Below are positions 54,542 to 64,000 of a stretch of 64,000 nucleotides of DNA, piece by piece (the stretch's first letter is position 1; each line of letters starts with the position of its first letter). The translations under genes were made by a program, and so were the position numbers. The notes beneath the pieces were generated by a model. It saw only the letters and a program-made list of their open reading frames with translations, had not been told where the DNA came from and did no database searches. The DNA is taken from the NCBI GenBank assembly GCA_021413865.1, contig JAIOPN010000016.1, positions 154,176 through 218,175 on the forward strand, in the 5' to 3' direction. Origin of the DNA: Planctomycetota bacterium (lineage in GTDB: Bacteria > Planctomycetota > Phycisphaerae > Phycisphaerales > Phycisphaeraceae).

Positions 54542-55678
54542 ATGGCCACCAAGCGCGACTACTACGAGATACTCAGCGTCGAGCGCACCGTCGAGACGGA
54601 GGAGATCAAGCGCTCCTACCGCAAGCTGGCCATGAAGTACCACCCGGACCGCAACCCGGGGGACCAGGAGGCGGAGGCGAAGTTCAAGGAGGCCGCCGAG
54701 GCGTACGAGGTGCTCTCCGACCCCGATCGCCGCCAGCGCTACGACCAGTTCGGCCACGAGGGGCTGCGCTCCACGCCGGGCCACGACTTCTCGCGGATGG
54801 ACCCCAACGACATCTTCTCGATGTTCGGCTTCGGGGACGTGCTCGAGCAGATGTTCGGCGGGGGCGGCGCGGCCCGCGGCGGGCGGGGCCAGCGCGGCTA
54901 CGACCTCGAGACGCAAGTCGTCATCTCCCTCGAAGACGTCGCCAGGGGCATCGAGACGGAAATCGAGTTCACGCGCAAGGACTTCTGCCCCACCTGCGAC
55001 GGTTCGGGCGCCAAGCCCGGTTCCAAGCCTGTCGCCTGCGTTACCTGCGGCGGCCAGGGCAAGGTCGCACAGAGCGGCCTGGGCGGCATGTTCCGCATGG
55101 TCGTCACCTGCCCCGCCTGCCGCGGCGCGGGCATGATCGTCAAGGACAAGTGCGCCGACTGCAAGGGCGCCGGCCGCAAGCCCAAGAAGCGCAAGCTCTC
55201 CGTCAAAATCCCGCCCGGCATCCACGACGGCCAGGCCATCCGCGTCCCCGGCGAGGGCGAACCGGGCGTGCAGGCCGGCCCGCGCGGCGACCTGCACGTC
55301 GTCGTCCGCGTCGAGGAGCACAAGCTCTTCTCCCGCGAGGACGACCACCTCATCCTGAAAATGCCCGTGAGCTTCGCGCAGGCGGCGCTTGGAGCAAAAG
55401 TAAAAATCCCCACGCTCGACGGCGAGACCGAGGTCGAGATCAAGCCCGGCACGCAGCACGGCGCCATCCTCCGCGTCGATGACAAGGGCCTGCCCAACCT
55501 CCGCAACGGCCACCACGGCGACCTGGCCGTCCTGCTACTCGTCGAGGTGCCCACCAAGCTCTCCGCCAAGCAGCGCAAGCTCCTCGAAGAGTACGCCGCG
55601 ACGGAGAACCACGACGTGATGCCCGAGAGCAAAAACTTCTGGGACCGCATCAAGGAGCACCTGACCGGCTCCAGGTAG
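54542..55678 (+). CDS. dnaJ: Co-chaperone DnaJ
   Basis: 378 residues from the ATG at 54542. J domain with HPD at residues 34-36 (KYHPDRNPGD), a Gly/Phe-type linker (MFGGGGAARGGRGQRG), four CxxCxGxG zinc repeats (CPTCDGSG, CVTCGGQG, CPACRGAG, CADCKGAG), and C-terminal substrate domains. It stimulates DnaK. Ends with TAG. Followed by grpE after 32 nt. Confidence 0.96.
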   Translation: MATKRDYYEILSVERTVETEEIKRSYRKLAMKYHPDRNPGDQEAEAKFKEAAEAYEVLSDPDRRQRYDQFGHEGLRSTPGHDFSRMDPNDIFSMFGFGDVLEQMFGGGGAARGGRGQRGYDLETQVVISLEDVARGIETEIEFTRKDFCPTCDGSGAKPGSKPVACVTCGGQGKVAQSGLGGMFRMVVTCPACRGAGMIVKDKCADCKGAGRKPKKRKLSVKIPPGIHDGQAIRVPGEGEPGVQAGPRGDLHVVVRVEEHKLFSREDDHLILKMPVSFAQAALGAKVKIPTLDGETEVEIKPGTQHGAILRVDDKGLPNLRNGHHGDLAVLLLVEVPTKLSAKQRKLLEEYAATENHDVMPESKNFWDRIKEHLTGSR

Positions 55679-55710
55679 GTAAACGGGTCACCCGACCCAA
55701 GAAGGCGACC

Positions 55711-56241
55711 ATGACTGAAAACAACACGCAACCCGATCCGGACAACTTCGACGACGAGCAGCACGTCGCCGATGAAACCGCCGCCGTGGGCGACGACCTG
55801 GCGGTGATGCAGAAGCAGGTCGACGAGCTGAAGGAGAAACTCCTCCGCTCCGTGGCCGACTACCAGAACTACGCCCGCCGCACCCGGCAGGATGCCTCCG
55901 ACGCACGCGACCAGCAGGCGTTCGAGATCGCAAGGTCGCTCGTCAACGTGCTCGACCACTTCGACATGGCGCTCGAGGTCGACCCCACGAAGGTCACGAC
56001 CGAGTCGCTGCTCAAGGGCGTGCGCATGGTCCGCGAGGAGCTCTTCAAGACCCTCGAAGCGCAGGGCGTCAAGCGCATCGACGTCCGCCCGGGCGACGAG
56101 TTCAACCCCAAGACCCACGAAGCGTTGATGCAGGAAGAATCCAAGGACCTCGCCCCCAACCACGTCGCCAACGTGCTCCAACACGGCTACGTCTTCAAAG
56201 AACGCACACTCAGGCCCGCGAAGGTCAGCGTGACGAAGTAG
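55711..56241 (+). CDS. grpE: Nucleotide exchange factor GrpE
   Basis: 176 residues. An acidic disordered start, a long coiled coil (MQKQVDELKEKLLRSVADYQ NYARR), and a C-terminal beta domain with GVKRIDVRPGDEFNPKTHEA. Exchanges ADP on DnaK. Lies downstream of dnaJ, reverse of the common grpE-dnaK-dnaJ order. Confidence 0.94.
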   Translation: MTENNTQPDPDNFDDEQHVADETAAVGDDLAVMQKQVDELKEKLLRSVADYQNYARRTRQDASDARDQQAFEIARSLVNVLDHFDMALEVDPTKVTTESLLKGVRMVREELFKTLEAQGVKRIDVRPGDEFNPKTHEALMQEESKDLAPNHVANVLQHGYVFKERTLRPAKVSVTK

Positions 56242-56249
56242 GAATACCC

Positions 56250-56645
56250 ATGCCGACCTATGAATACCGCTGCGCCGGGTGCGGCCACGAGTTTGAAGAG
56301 TTCCAGTCCATCACCGCGCCCTCGCTGCGGAAATGCCCCAAGTGCAAGAAGGCCCGCCTCCGCCGCCTGATCGGCACCGGCGCGGGCATCATCTTCAAGG
56401 GCTCGGGCTTCTACGAGACGGACTACCGCAGCGACAGCTACAAGACCGCGGCGAAGGCCGACGCGGACAAGAGCTCCGGCAAGACCGACACGGCGAAAAG
56501 CGACGGGGCAAAATCCGACGCACCCGCCAAGAGCGACGGCGGCGCGAAGAGTTCCGAATCCTCCACGCCGGCGCCCGCGGCGAAGAGCGAATCCAAACCC
56601 GCGAAGTCTGAGAAGGCCGAGAAGTCTTCCGCGAAAAAGAAGTAG
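56250..56645 (+). CDS. FmdB-type zinc ribbon protein with Lys/Ser/Ala tail
   Basis: 131 residues. MPTYEYRCAGCGHEFEEFQS and CPKCKKARLRRLIG give the two CxxC pairs of a FmdB/putative regulatory zinc ribbon. YETDYRS is also conserved in this group. The last 70 residues are a low-complexity KSDGAKSDAPAKSDGGAKSS tail. Role uncertain; it starts 8 nt after grpE. Confidence 0.85.
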   Translation: MPTYEYRCAGCGHEFEEFQSITAPSLRKCPKCKKARLRRLIGTGAGIIFKGSGFYETDYRSDSYKTAAKADADKSSGKTDTAKSDGAKSDAPAKSDGGAKSSESSTPAPAAKSESKPAKSEKAEKSSAKKK

Positions 56646-56657
56646 CCCTCGGTCGGC

Positions 56658-57023
56658 TCACCCCCGCTCCGCGATCACGTCCCGCGCCCACTTCCACGCC
56701 GCCACCGTGCGCGGGAAGCCGCACGTCGTCATCGCCAGCACGATCGCCTGCTCGATCTCCGGCCCGGTGACGCCCGCCTCCAGCGCCCGGCGGACGTGGC
56801 TGCGCAGCGCCGACTCCAGCCCCGCCCCGACGCAGATCCCGATCTTCACGAGCTGGCACATCCGCCGATCCATCGGCCCCGCCCCCTCCGCCGCCTTCCC
56901 CGCGCGCTCGTGCGCCTCGCCCAGTTGCGGGAACCTCGCCGTGAAATCCATGAACGTCCCGGGCAGCTTGCCCTTGCCGACGGGCGGCTTCTTCGATGGT
57001 GCGCGGCGCGGTGAACCTGCCAT
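56658..57023 (-). CDS. Carboxymuconolactone decarboxylase (AhpD-like) family protein
   Basis: 121 residues from the ATG at 57023. LVKIGICVGAGLESALRSHV and EIEQAIVLAMTTCGFPRTVA are the paired helices of the CMD fold. The AhpD CxxC motif is not seen, so peroxidase activity is unlikely. A Lys-rich start (MAGSPRRAPSKKPPVGKGK) is probably disordered. Convergent with the zinc ribbon gene. Confidence 0.85.
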   Translation of the reverse strand: MAGSPRRAPSKKPPVGKGKLPGTFMDFTARFPQLGEAHERAGKAAEGAGPMDRRMCQLVKIGICVGAGLESALRSHVRRALEAGVTGPEIEQAIVLAMTTCGFPRTVAAWKWARDVIAERG

Positions 57024-57123
57024 GTGAATCTCCGATCTGCGTGGTGTCACGCGGTTGTCCCGCCATTCTCGCCTGAATCCGCCGCCATCGACACCCCCCG
57101 CCGCCCACGGCTACCATGGCCGC

Positions 57124-58137
57124 ATGACCGAGCCTGACCCCACGCGGCCGCCCCAGGCCTGCTGCGTCCCCTCCGCGAGCCCCGCCGTGGGCCTGAGCCT
57201 CTCCGCCAAAGCCCATCGCGGCACCCCCGAGCCACCCGCCGAAATCCGGCGCGTGCGGACCGGCATCACCAAGGGGATGGTGCAGCTCGCCGGCGGCCCG
57301 TTCCTCATGGGCAATGAGTCCACGCTCGCCTTCCCCGCCGACGGCGAGGGGCCCGTACGCGAGGTGACGATCGACCCCTTCTGGATCGACGCCGCCGCCG
57401 TCACCAACGAAAAGTTCGCACGCTTCATCGAGGCCACCGGCTACGTCACCGAGGCGGAGAAATTCGGCTGGTCGTTCGTGTTCGTCGGCCACCTGCCCGC
57501 CAAACGCGCCGCACAATTACAGCACGTCGTCGAGACGCCCTGGTGGATCAATGTGCCCGGCGCGAAATGGGACAGACCCGAGGGGGAGCGGTCAAACCTC
57601 AAGGAGCGCGCGGACCACCCCGTGGTCCACGTGACGTGGAACGACGCCGCCGCCTACGCCGCGTGGGCGGGCAAGCGTCTGCCCACGGAGGCCGAGTGGG
57701 AGTACGCGGCGCGCGGCGGGCTGTCGCAGAAGGTTTATCCCTGGGGCGACGACCTCACGCCCCTGGGCAAGCACCGTTGCAACATCTGGCAGGACCGCTT
57801 CCCCGACTTCGACGCCGGCGAAGATGGCTACCGCACCACCGCCCCCGCCGAATCCTTCACCCCCAACGGGTTCGGCCTCTACAACACCAGCGGCAACGTC
57901 TGGGAATGGGTTCTCGACACCTTCTCCCCGACATGGCACGCCCCCGCCTCTGCCGCGACACGCACCAACCCCGCCGGACCAGCACCGCAAACCGCGAATG
58001 CCCGCAAAACCATGAAGGGCGGCTCCTTCCTCTGCCACCGCTCCTACTGCAACCGCTACCGCTGCGCCGCCCGCACGGGCAACACGCCGGACAGCTCGAC
58101 GGGGCACTGCGGGTTCCGGTGTGTGCGTGATGTGTAG
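57124..58137 (+). CDS. Formylglycine-generating enzyme (sulfatase-modifying)
   Basis: 337 residues from the ATG at 57124. FLMGNES...FPADGEGPVREVTIDPF and HVTWNDAAAYAAWAGKRLP belong to the SUMF1/FGE fold. The C-terminus contains the copper/thiol pair C304 and C309 in GGSFLCHRSYCNRYR, the exact spacing of catalytic cysteines in true FGEs. It oxidises the sulfatase active-site Cys to formylglycine. Planctomycetes often have many sulfatases, but none is in this window. A cysteine pair near the N-terminus (QACCVPS) is also present. Confidence 0.9.
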   Translation: MTEPDPTRPPQACCVPSASPAVGLSLSAKAHRGTPEPPAEIRRVRTGITKGMVQLAGGPFLMGNESTLAFPADGEGPVREVTIDPFWIDAAAVTNEKFARFIEATGYVTEAEKFGWSFVFVGHLPAKRAAQLQHVVETPWWINVPGAKWDRPEGERSNLKERADHPVVHVTWNDAAAYAAWAGKRLPTEAEWEYAARGGLSQKVYPWGDDLTPLGKHRCNIWQDRFPDFDAGEDGYRTTAPAESFTPNGFGLYNTSGNVWEWVLDTFSPTWHAPASAATRTNPAGPAPQTANARKTMKGGSFLCHRSYCNRYRCAARTGNTPDSSTGHCGFRCVRDV

Positions 58138-58232
58138 AATGCCGTCCGACAGTTTACGACAGGCAACCGACACCTTTCGCACGATCACTTGGCGCGATTG
58201 ATTAGCCCCGTTTTCATGCTGATGATGTAGCC

Positions 58233-59633
<1,401 letters not shown>

Positions 59634-60083
59634 TGGGTGTGGTGGTGGCCCCTGTTGAAATATGAAGGTTGGATGCGGTTCGTGTGCGCGCTTTGCTGTA
59701 CCTCTTCTCTGAGCCCCGGAGGGGCGTCGGATTGTAGCCACGGGTGGAGCGGCGCCTTCGCCGCGTAACCCGTGGTAAGCGATTGGGAATATTTTTTCTT
59801 CCGCCCCGGAGGGTGCGGCGGAAGCACACGGCGAAACGCACATTTCCTTCGCCCCTGCCGGGGCGAGAAGAGATGACGAGAGACCTCTTTCCACGGGTTA
59901 CGCTGCGCCCGCGAAGACGCGGGCTGCGTTCCACCCGTGGCTACAATCCACCGCCCCTCCGGGGCGGAAGAGGGCTGCTCCCCACCCGATTGTCCCCCAT
60001 TCCCTGCTGCCCTATCCTCTCGGCTCAAACCCCGCGACCGATCGTGACGACGTGAATCGGCTCCGGGCAAGGAAGAACCCGTG
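59634..60083. other. Intergenic region dominated by a repeat element
   Basis: About 450 nt without a gene. The family C compound palindrome fills 59713-59967, and short ORFs here are its artefacts. Confidence 0.6.
59713..59967. repeat. Compound palindromic repeat, ~256 bp (family C, copy 2)
   Basis: Starts GCCCCGGAGGGGCG, ends CCCCTCCGGGGCGG, with outer arms GATTGTAGCCACGGGTGGAG and its complement. Same orientation and structure as 5762-6019, with scattered substitutions and several small indels. Confidence 0.85.
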
Positions 60084-61061
60084 ATGAGCGACAAGTGGGC
60101 GAAGGAACTGGCCGGCGCTATTGAAGCGGTGCGGGCCGCGGCGCGGGTCTGCCGGGCTGTGCAGTTGAAGCTGGCGACGCCCGAGGCGATGCAGAAAAAG
60201 GACAAGAGCCCGGTGACGGTCGCGGACTTCGCCTCGCAGGCGGTTGTCGCGGCGCGGCTGGCGGAGCTGTTCCCGGATGACCCGCTGATCGGCGAGGAGG
60301 ATTCGCGCGAGCTGCGCGCCGATGACCAATCCACCATCCGCACCGCGGTGGTCGAGCAGGTGCGCTCGGAGCGCCACGGCGCTGGCGAAGAGCAGGTGCT
60401 GGCCTGGATCGACCGCGGCGGCGCGACCGGGCCGGCGGCGCGGGCGTGGACACTCGACCCGATCGACGGCACCAAAGGATTTCTACGGCGGGAGCAATAC
60501 GCGATCGCGCTGGCATTGATCGAAAACGGCAGGGTCGTGCTGGGCGTGCTGGCGTGCCCGAACCTGGCGCTGGGCGGCGTGACGGGCGTGCTGATGACGG
60601 CCCGGCGCGGGATGGGCACGCGGTTGCTGACACTCTGGGACGACAACGCGGCGGGCCAACCGGCACGTGTGGCGGCGACGCGCGACACGGCCGGGGCGCG
60701 GTTCTGTGAATCGGTCGAGTCGGGCCACTCCGACCAGGACGCCTCGGCGAAGATCGCCGCCACGCTGGGGATCACCGCCGCGCCGCTGCGGATGGACAGC
60801 CAGGCGAAGTATGCGACGGTGGCCGCCGGCGAGGCGTCGATCTACCTGCGTCTGCCGACAAGGGCGGACTACCGCGAGAAAATCTGGGACCACGCCGCCG
60901 GCGCGATCGTGGTGGAAGAGGCGGGCGGGCGGGTGACGGACATCGACGGCAAACCGCTGGATTTCTCGCTCGGCCGCGAGTTGACCGCCAACCGCGGGAT
61001 CGTGGCGACCAACGGCCCGATCCACGACGCGGTGGTGGCGGCGGTCAAATCAGGACACTAG
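60084..61061 (+). CDS. 3'(2'),5'-bisphosphate nucleotidase (CysQ/Hal2 family)
   Basis: 325 residues from the ATG at 60084 (GTG one codon earlier is possible; AGGAAG upstream). The metal site motifs are LIGEEDSRELR and WTLDPIDGTKGFLR of the inositol-monophosphatase superfamily, and the length and KDKSPVTVADFASQAVV are as in Hal2-type PAP phosphatases. It removes the 3' phosphate from PAP in sulfate metabolism, though inositol phosphates are also possible. Confidence 0.88.
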   Translation: MSDKWAKELAGAIEAVRAAARVCRAVQLKLATPEAMQKKDKSPVTVADFASQAVVAARLAELFPDDPLIGEEDSRELRADDQSTIRTAVVEQVRSERHGAGEEQVLAWIDRGGATGPAARAWTLDPIDGTKGFLRREQYAIALALIENGRVVLGVLACPNLALGGVTGVLMTARRGMGTRLLTLWDDNAAGQPARVAATRDTAGARFCESVESGHSDQDASAKIAATLGITAAPLRMDSQAKYATVAAGEASIYLRLPTRADYREKIWDHAAGAIVVEEAGGRVTDIDGKPLDFSLGRELTANRGIVATNGPIHDAVVAAVKSGH

Positions 61062-61065
61062 CACC

Positions 61066-61527
61066 ATGCCGCAAGACCCGGCCCCCGTGGCGCGAACCCC
61101 CGATGCATTGCAGCGCCGCTGGATCGGCGTTGCGGTGGCTCTCTTCCTGCTTGCGCAGCTGCTGTTGCCGCTGCGCTACTACCTGTCGCCCCCAACGAGC
61201 GATGAGCGGTTTGCGTGGCGGATGTTCTCTTCCGTCCGCATGCGCGACTGCACCGCCAGGCTCTACGAAACCATCGAGCGCGACGGCAAAACCATCGAAG
61301 AGCCGGTCCCGCCCGCGACGCTGGCGCACTGGCGTGATCTGCTGGACGGCAACAGGCCCGAGGTCGTCGAGGCCGTCATGCGGTCGTTTCGCCGGCGGCC
61401 TGGCGTCCGGGCCGTGCGCTTTGAATTGAAGTGCAGGGGCGTTGACGGCCGTGAACTCCCCACGGAGGGGTGGGTCATGGAGAGCGCCGACGGCTCCCCG
61501 CGCCGGGTCGAGGGCCGATCACCATGA
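61066..61527 (+). CDS. Small membrane-anchored partner of the HTTM protein
   Basis: 153 residues with one N-terminal membrane helix (WIGVAVALFLLAQLLLPLRY). YLSPPTSDERFAWRMFSSVR is like the C-terminal part that accompanies HTTM/gamma-carboxylase-like proteins (P.DERFAWRMFS). Overlaps the next gene by 4 nt, so the two are co-translated and probably form one complex. Confidence 0.8.
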   Translation: MPQDPAPVARTPDALQRRWIGVAVALFLLAQLLLPLRYYLSPPTSDERFAWRMFSSVRMRDCTARLYETIERDGKTIEEPVPPATLAHWRDLLDGNRPEVVEAVMRSFRRRPGVRAVRFELKCRGVDGRELPTEGWVMESADGSPRRVEGRSP

Positions 61528-63521
61528 GCCGATGGCAGCGCTACCTGTTCGGCCCCGTGGCGGCGCTCCGGCCTTTCCTGCTGGCGCGCCTGTTCCTGCT
61601 GATGCTGGCGGTGGACATCTGGATCGACTTCATCCCGCACAGCGGGCCGTATGGCGTGGGCGGGTTCGACGTGGCTCACTTCTCCTGGCTCGATGCGATC
61701 TTCCCCGTCCCCACGCCCGCGCTGCACATCGGCGTGCTGGCCGCGGCGGGCTTCCTCCTTACGGTCTGCGCACTCACCGGCCTGCACCGGCCCCTGCTGC
61801 TGATCGCCTGCCTGCTCTTCACCTACGGCTGGGCGATGAGCCAGCACGACAGCTATCAGCACCACTATCTCCTCTCACTGGTCCTGCTGTGCGTGGCCTT
61901 CCTTCCCAGGGTGCGCGCCGAGGAGGTCGCGGCCCCGCCGCGCACCGCGACGACCAGCGCGTGGGCGTATGTGCTGCTGGGGACACAGATCGCCGTCGTG
62001 TACCTCTGGACCGCGATCGCCAAGATGGACTCTGATTGGGTCAGCGGCAGTACGATCACACGCATCCTGCTGGGCGATCCGGACCACACAACGACCGCTT
62101 CGGACTCGATATTTCTCTGGGTCCGATCGAAAGCGGGCCTCTGGCCGACGCTGGCGGTCGCCACGATCGTGCTCGAAGCGGCGATGGTGATCGGCTATGT
62201 CTTTGCCGTGGGGCAGGACCGTCGCGGCGGCGGGTGGTCGCGATTCGCGTGCTGGGCGTTCTGGGGCGTCGCGGCGCTGCTCCACATCGGGATCATTCTG
62301 GCGCCGCTCCGGATCGGGATTTTCAGCCTGTACATGCTGCTGTTCGCCTGTGTGTTCCTGCTCCCGCTGCCCGCGCTGGCGCGGGTCGCCGCCGTGGCGG
62401 TCCGCCCCGCGCGGCGGCTCGAAGCGCGGCTCGACCGGGTTGTCGATCGTTCAGGCTCTCGAACCTTCTTCGTTGTCGAAGCGCTGGTCCTGGCCGTGCT
62501 GATGGAGTTTTTTGCGGTAAACGTCGATGTCCCGGGCGCGTCGGCGGGGCTGGTGGCCGCCGCGGGGGTGCTGCTGGTGTTTGCCGCCTGGGAGGCGTGG
62601 CGGGGCTCCGTTGCCGAGGCGCGGCGGCGCAACCGCGGCGCGGCCGTGTTCATCGCGTTGTCGGCCGCCCTGGTATACACGTGCGATGTGCCCTACCGGG
62701 TCTATGCCTCCATCGCCCAGGCGCGTTATTTCGTGGACGACCCGCGCGACGTGCTGCCCCTTTATCGCAAAGCCCTGTCGTACATGCCTAAATCGGCGCC
62801 CGATGCCCGCCTGTACAACAACATGGGCGACCTGATGCACCAGATGAATCGGGTGCCCGAGGCGATCGACCAATACCAGGCCGCGTTGCGCATCGACCCG
62901 AACGCGGCCTACGCTCACGTCAATCTTGCCGACGCACTGATGTCGGTTCGTCGGCACGACGAGGCGATCGAGCACTACACCCAGGCGTCCCGCCTCGAGC
63001 CGCAAAACGCCACGATGCACTACAACCTCGCGTATGCCCTGCAGACGCGCGGCCGAATCCCCGAGGCGATCGAGCAGTACCGCCAGGCCATCCGGTGCGC
63101 CCCCGACATGATCCTCGCGCACAACAACCTGGCCACGCTGCTCCTGTCGGACGCAAGGCCTGAGGAGGCGGCGGTCCATCTCCGCGAGGTCCTGCGGCTT
63201 GACGACAAATCAGTGTCGGCGCTGAACAACCTCGCATGGTTCCTGGCGACCCACGCGGGGCGGACGGAGGCCGACGGCCAACAGGCCATGGAGTTCGCTC
63301 TGCGTGCCGCAACGCTGACACGGCGAAGCGACCCCGTCGTTCTGGGCACACTCGCGGAGGCGTATAGCGCCGCGGGCGATCAGAAGCAGGCCGTGGCGAC
63401 GGCGGAGGAAGCCCTCGGATTGGCGCGGACACAAGACCAGCCACGGCTGGTCGCGCAGATTCAGAAACGTCTCGACCGCTACCGCGGGACGGCGGGAAGT
63501 GGCCCGTTCCTGAAGTATTAG
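61524..63521 (+). CDS. HTTM membrane protein fused to TPR domain
   Basis: 665 residues from the ATG at 61524. Residues 1-310 are an HTTM-type multi-pass domain (FLLARLFLLMLAVDIWIDFI; YLWTAIAKMDSDWVSGSTIT is the characteristic 'AKM..DW..G' part). A few more helices follow (to about 410). Residues 410-650 hold about six TPR units (ARLYNNMGDLMHQMNRVPEA; YNLAYALQTRGRIPEAIEQY). TPRs mediate protein contacts. Partner gene at 61066. Confidence 0.85.
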   Translation: MSRWQRYLFGPVAALRPFLLARLFLLMLAVDIWIDFIPHSGPYGVGGFDVAHFSWLDAIFPVPTPALHIGVLAAAGFLLTVCALTGLHRPLLLIACLLFTYGWAMSQHDSYQHHYLLSLVLLCVAFLPRVRAEEVAAPPRTATTSAWAYVLLGTQIAVVYLWTAIAKMDSDWVSGSTITRILLGDPDHTTTASDSIFLWVRSKAGLWPTLAVATIVLEAAMVIGYVFAVGQDRRGGGWSRFACWAFWGVAALLHIGIILAPLRIGIFSLYMLLFACVFLLPLPALARVAAVAVRPARRLEARLDRVVDRSGSRTFFVVEALVLAVLMEFFAVNVDVPGASAGLVAAAGVLLVFAAWEAWRGSVAEARRRNRGAAVFIALSAALVYTCDVPYRVYASIAQARYFVDDPRDVLPLYRKALSYMPKSAPDARLYNNMGDLMHQMNRVPEAIDQYQAALRIDPNAAYAHVNLADALMSVRRHDEAIEHYTQASRLEPQNATMHYNLAYALQTRGRIPEAIEQYRQAIRCAPDMILAHNNLATLLLSDARPEEAAVHLREVLRLDDKSVSALNNLAWFLATHAGRTEADGQQAMEFALRAATLTRRSDPVVLGTLAEAYSAAGDQKQAVATAEEALGLARTQDQPRLVAQIQKRLDRYRGTAGSGPFLKY

Positions 63522-63641
63522 CGCATCTCTATCCCATTCGCGGCGGCTTTTGGACGGCACGCCCCCGAGGGGGGTACTGCATTTCTGGTAGCGGGTCGAT
63601 TTGAATTTCATCCCCATCGCCCCCGGCTCGCAGCATTATTC

Positions 63642-63938
63642 ATCACGCGGCCTGTGATGCGTTGTAATCACGGACCTGCAGGTCTGTGAGGATGATCAGC
63701 AGGATGGCGACCCAGACCTTCACGCGGTGGAGACGGCGGGCGTGCATGGGCAGGTGATCGTTGCCGATGCCTTTGGCATTGCGTGGCGGGGCGGCCGGGA
63801 GATGGGCTTGCGGTGCAGCGCCGCCCAGAGCAGGACCAGGAGGATGACCTTGTCGCTATAGGCGGCGCGTGGGTTATGATGGCCCGTGGCCGCGTGGGAG
63901 AGGGAGAGCCGCATCCTTACGAAACGTTCGCGTTCCAT
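63642..63938 (-). pseudogene. Internally deleted transposase remnant
   Basis: On the minus strand, an N-terminal piece (AAYSDKVILLVLLWAALHRK, of the kind seen at the start of IS4-family-like planctomycete transposases) is joined out of frame to a C-terminal piece (MHARRLHRVKVWVAILLIIL, then TDLQVRDYNASQAA, TGA at 63642). The catalytic middle is missing. It runs to within 62 nt of the window edge. Confidence 0.65.
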
Positions 63939-64000
63939 CGCTGATCTCCAAAGGTAAAGGGTTGGAGACCAGTGTGGACGCGAACTGCGCCGGGCGCAAG

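Noticed and set aside
52787..55516. 909-residue antisense ORF over groEL and dnaJ
   Set aside because: A GC-driven shadow; sense-strand genes are clearly real and the antisense sequence has no recognisable domains.

Overview
The window is GC-rich chromosomal DNA, most likely from a planctomycete of the Phycisphaerae type (inference). Supporting signs are a secreted repeat protein with an LEPR-like N-terminal motif (LESRALLSA), tyrosine recombinases with a degenerate HxxR box as is common in that phylum, HTTM membrane proteins, a formylglycine-generating enzyme, carbohydrate-active enzymes, and dispersed GC-rich palindromes between genes. TAG is used as an ordinary stop (dnaJ, grpE, dnaB), so the code looks standard. 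Nearly every long antisense ORF is a GC-driven shadow of a real gene and is left out.

Layout. 1-13.6 kb: the tail of one gene, a large secreted RIFT-barrel/toroid protein, a PSP1-domain protein with a very basic tail, a DapB-like dehydrogenase, a lipoprotein, an ArgD-type aminotransferase, a membrane protein resembling the transmembrane part of a P1B ATPase, HU, dnaK and an MDR dehydrogenase. 13.67-21.83 kb: an 8.1-kb element in the 3' end of tRNA-Val, bounded by 16-bp direct repeats. It carries an integrase, an XRE regulator, a terminase-small-subunit-like protein, a DnaB-N/RecA-like ATPase, excisionase-type HTH proteins and unknown small genes, but no recognisable capsid, portal or large terminase. 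It looks like a phage satellite (PICI-like). 21.9-34 kb: mannonate dehydratase, a lipoprotein, a PTPS-III-type pterin enzyme divergent from a second Hsp70, an FMN reductase, a fused ABC permease, a GH51 arabinofuranosidase, an aldo/keto reductase, a Dabb protein, RadA and a degenerate GH10-like protein.

34-45.7 kb: a 712-residue calcium-binding repeat protein, an M24 hydrolase, an HTTM-DCC protein, and a complete RND efflux operon with a divergent HxlR regulator. 45.7-50.1 kb is an integration hotspot at the initiator tRNA gene: an IS630 fragment, an IS3 orfA remnant with three in-frame TAG codons, the tail of a large serine recombinase, and a 3.8-kb tyrosine-recombinase element carrying a truncated protein kinase and an unknown cargo gene. 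50.6-64 kb: groEL-groES-groEL, dnaJ, grpE, an FmdB-type zinc ribbon protein, a carboxymuconolactone decarboxylase-like protein, a formylglycine-generating enzyme, dnaB, a CysQ/Hal2-type nucleotidase, an HTTM-TPR pair, and a broken transposase at the edge.

The chromosome segment is rich in protein-folding genes (dnaK, an HscA-like Hsp70, dnaJ, grpE, two groEL, one groES). Plant-polysaccharide functions (GH51, mannonate dehydratase, GH10-like and lyase-like proteins) suggest a degrader of plant or algal polymers. Several dispersed repeat families (CATAGCCCCCGGC palindromes, an 84-bp element with terminal inverted repeats, a 256-bp compound palindrome) punctuate the intergenic spaces.
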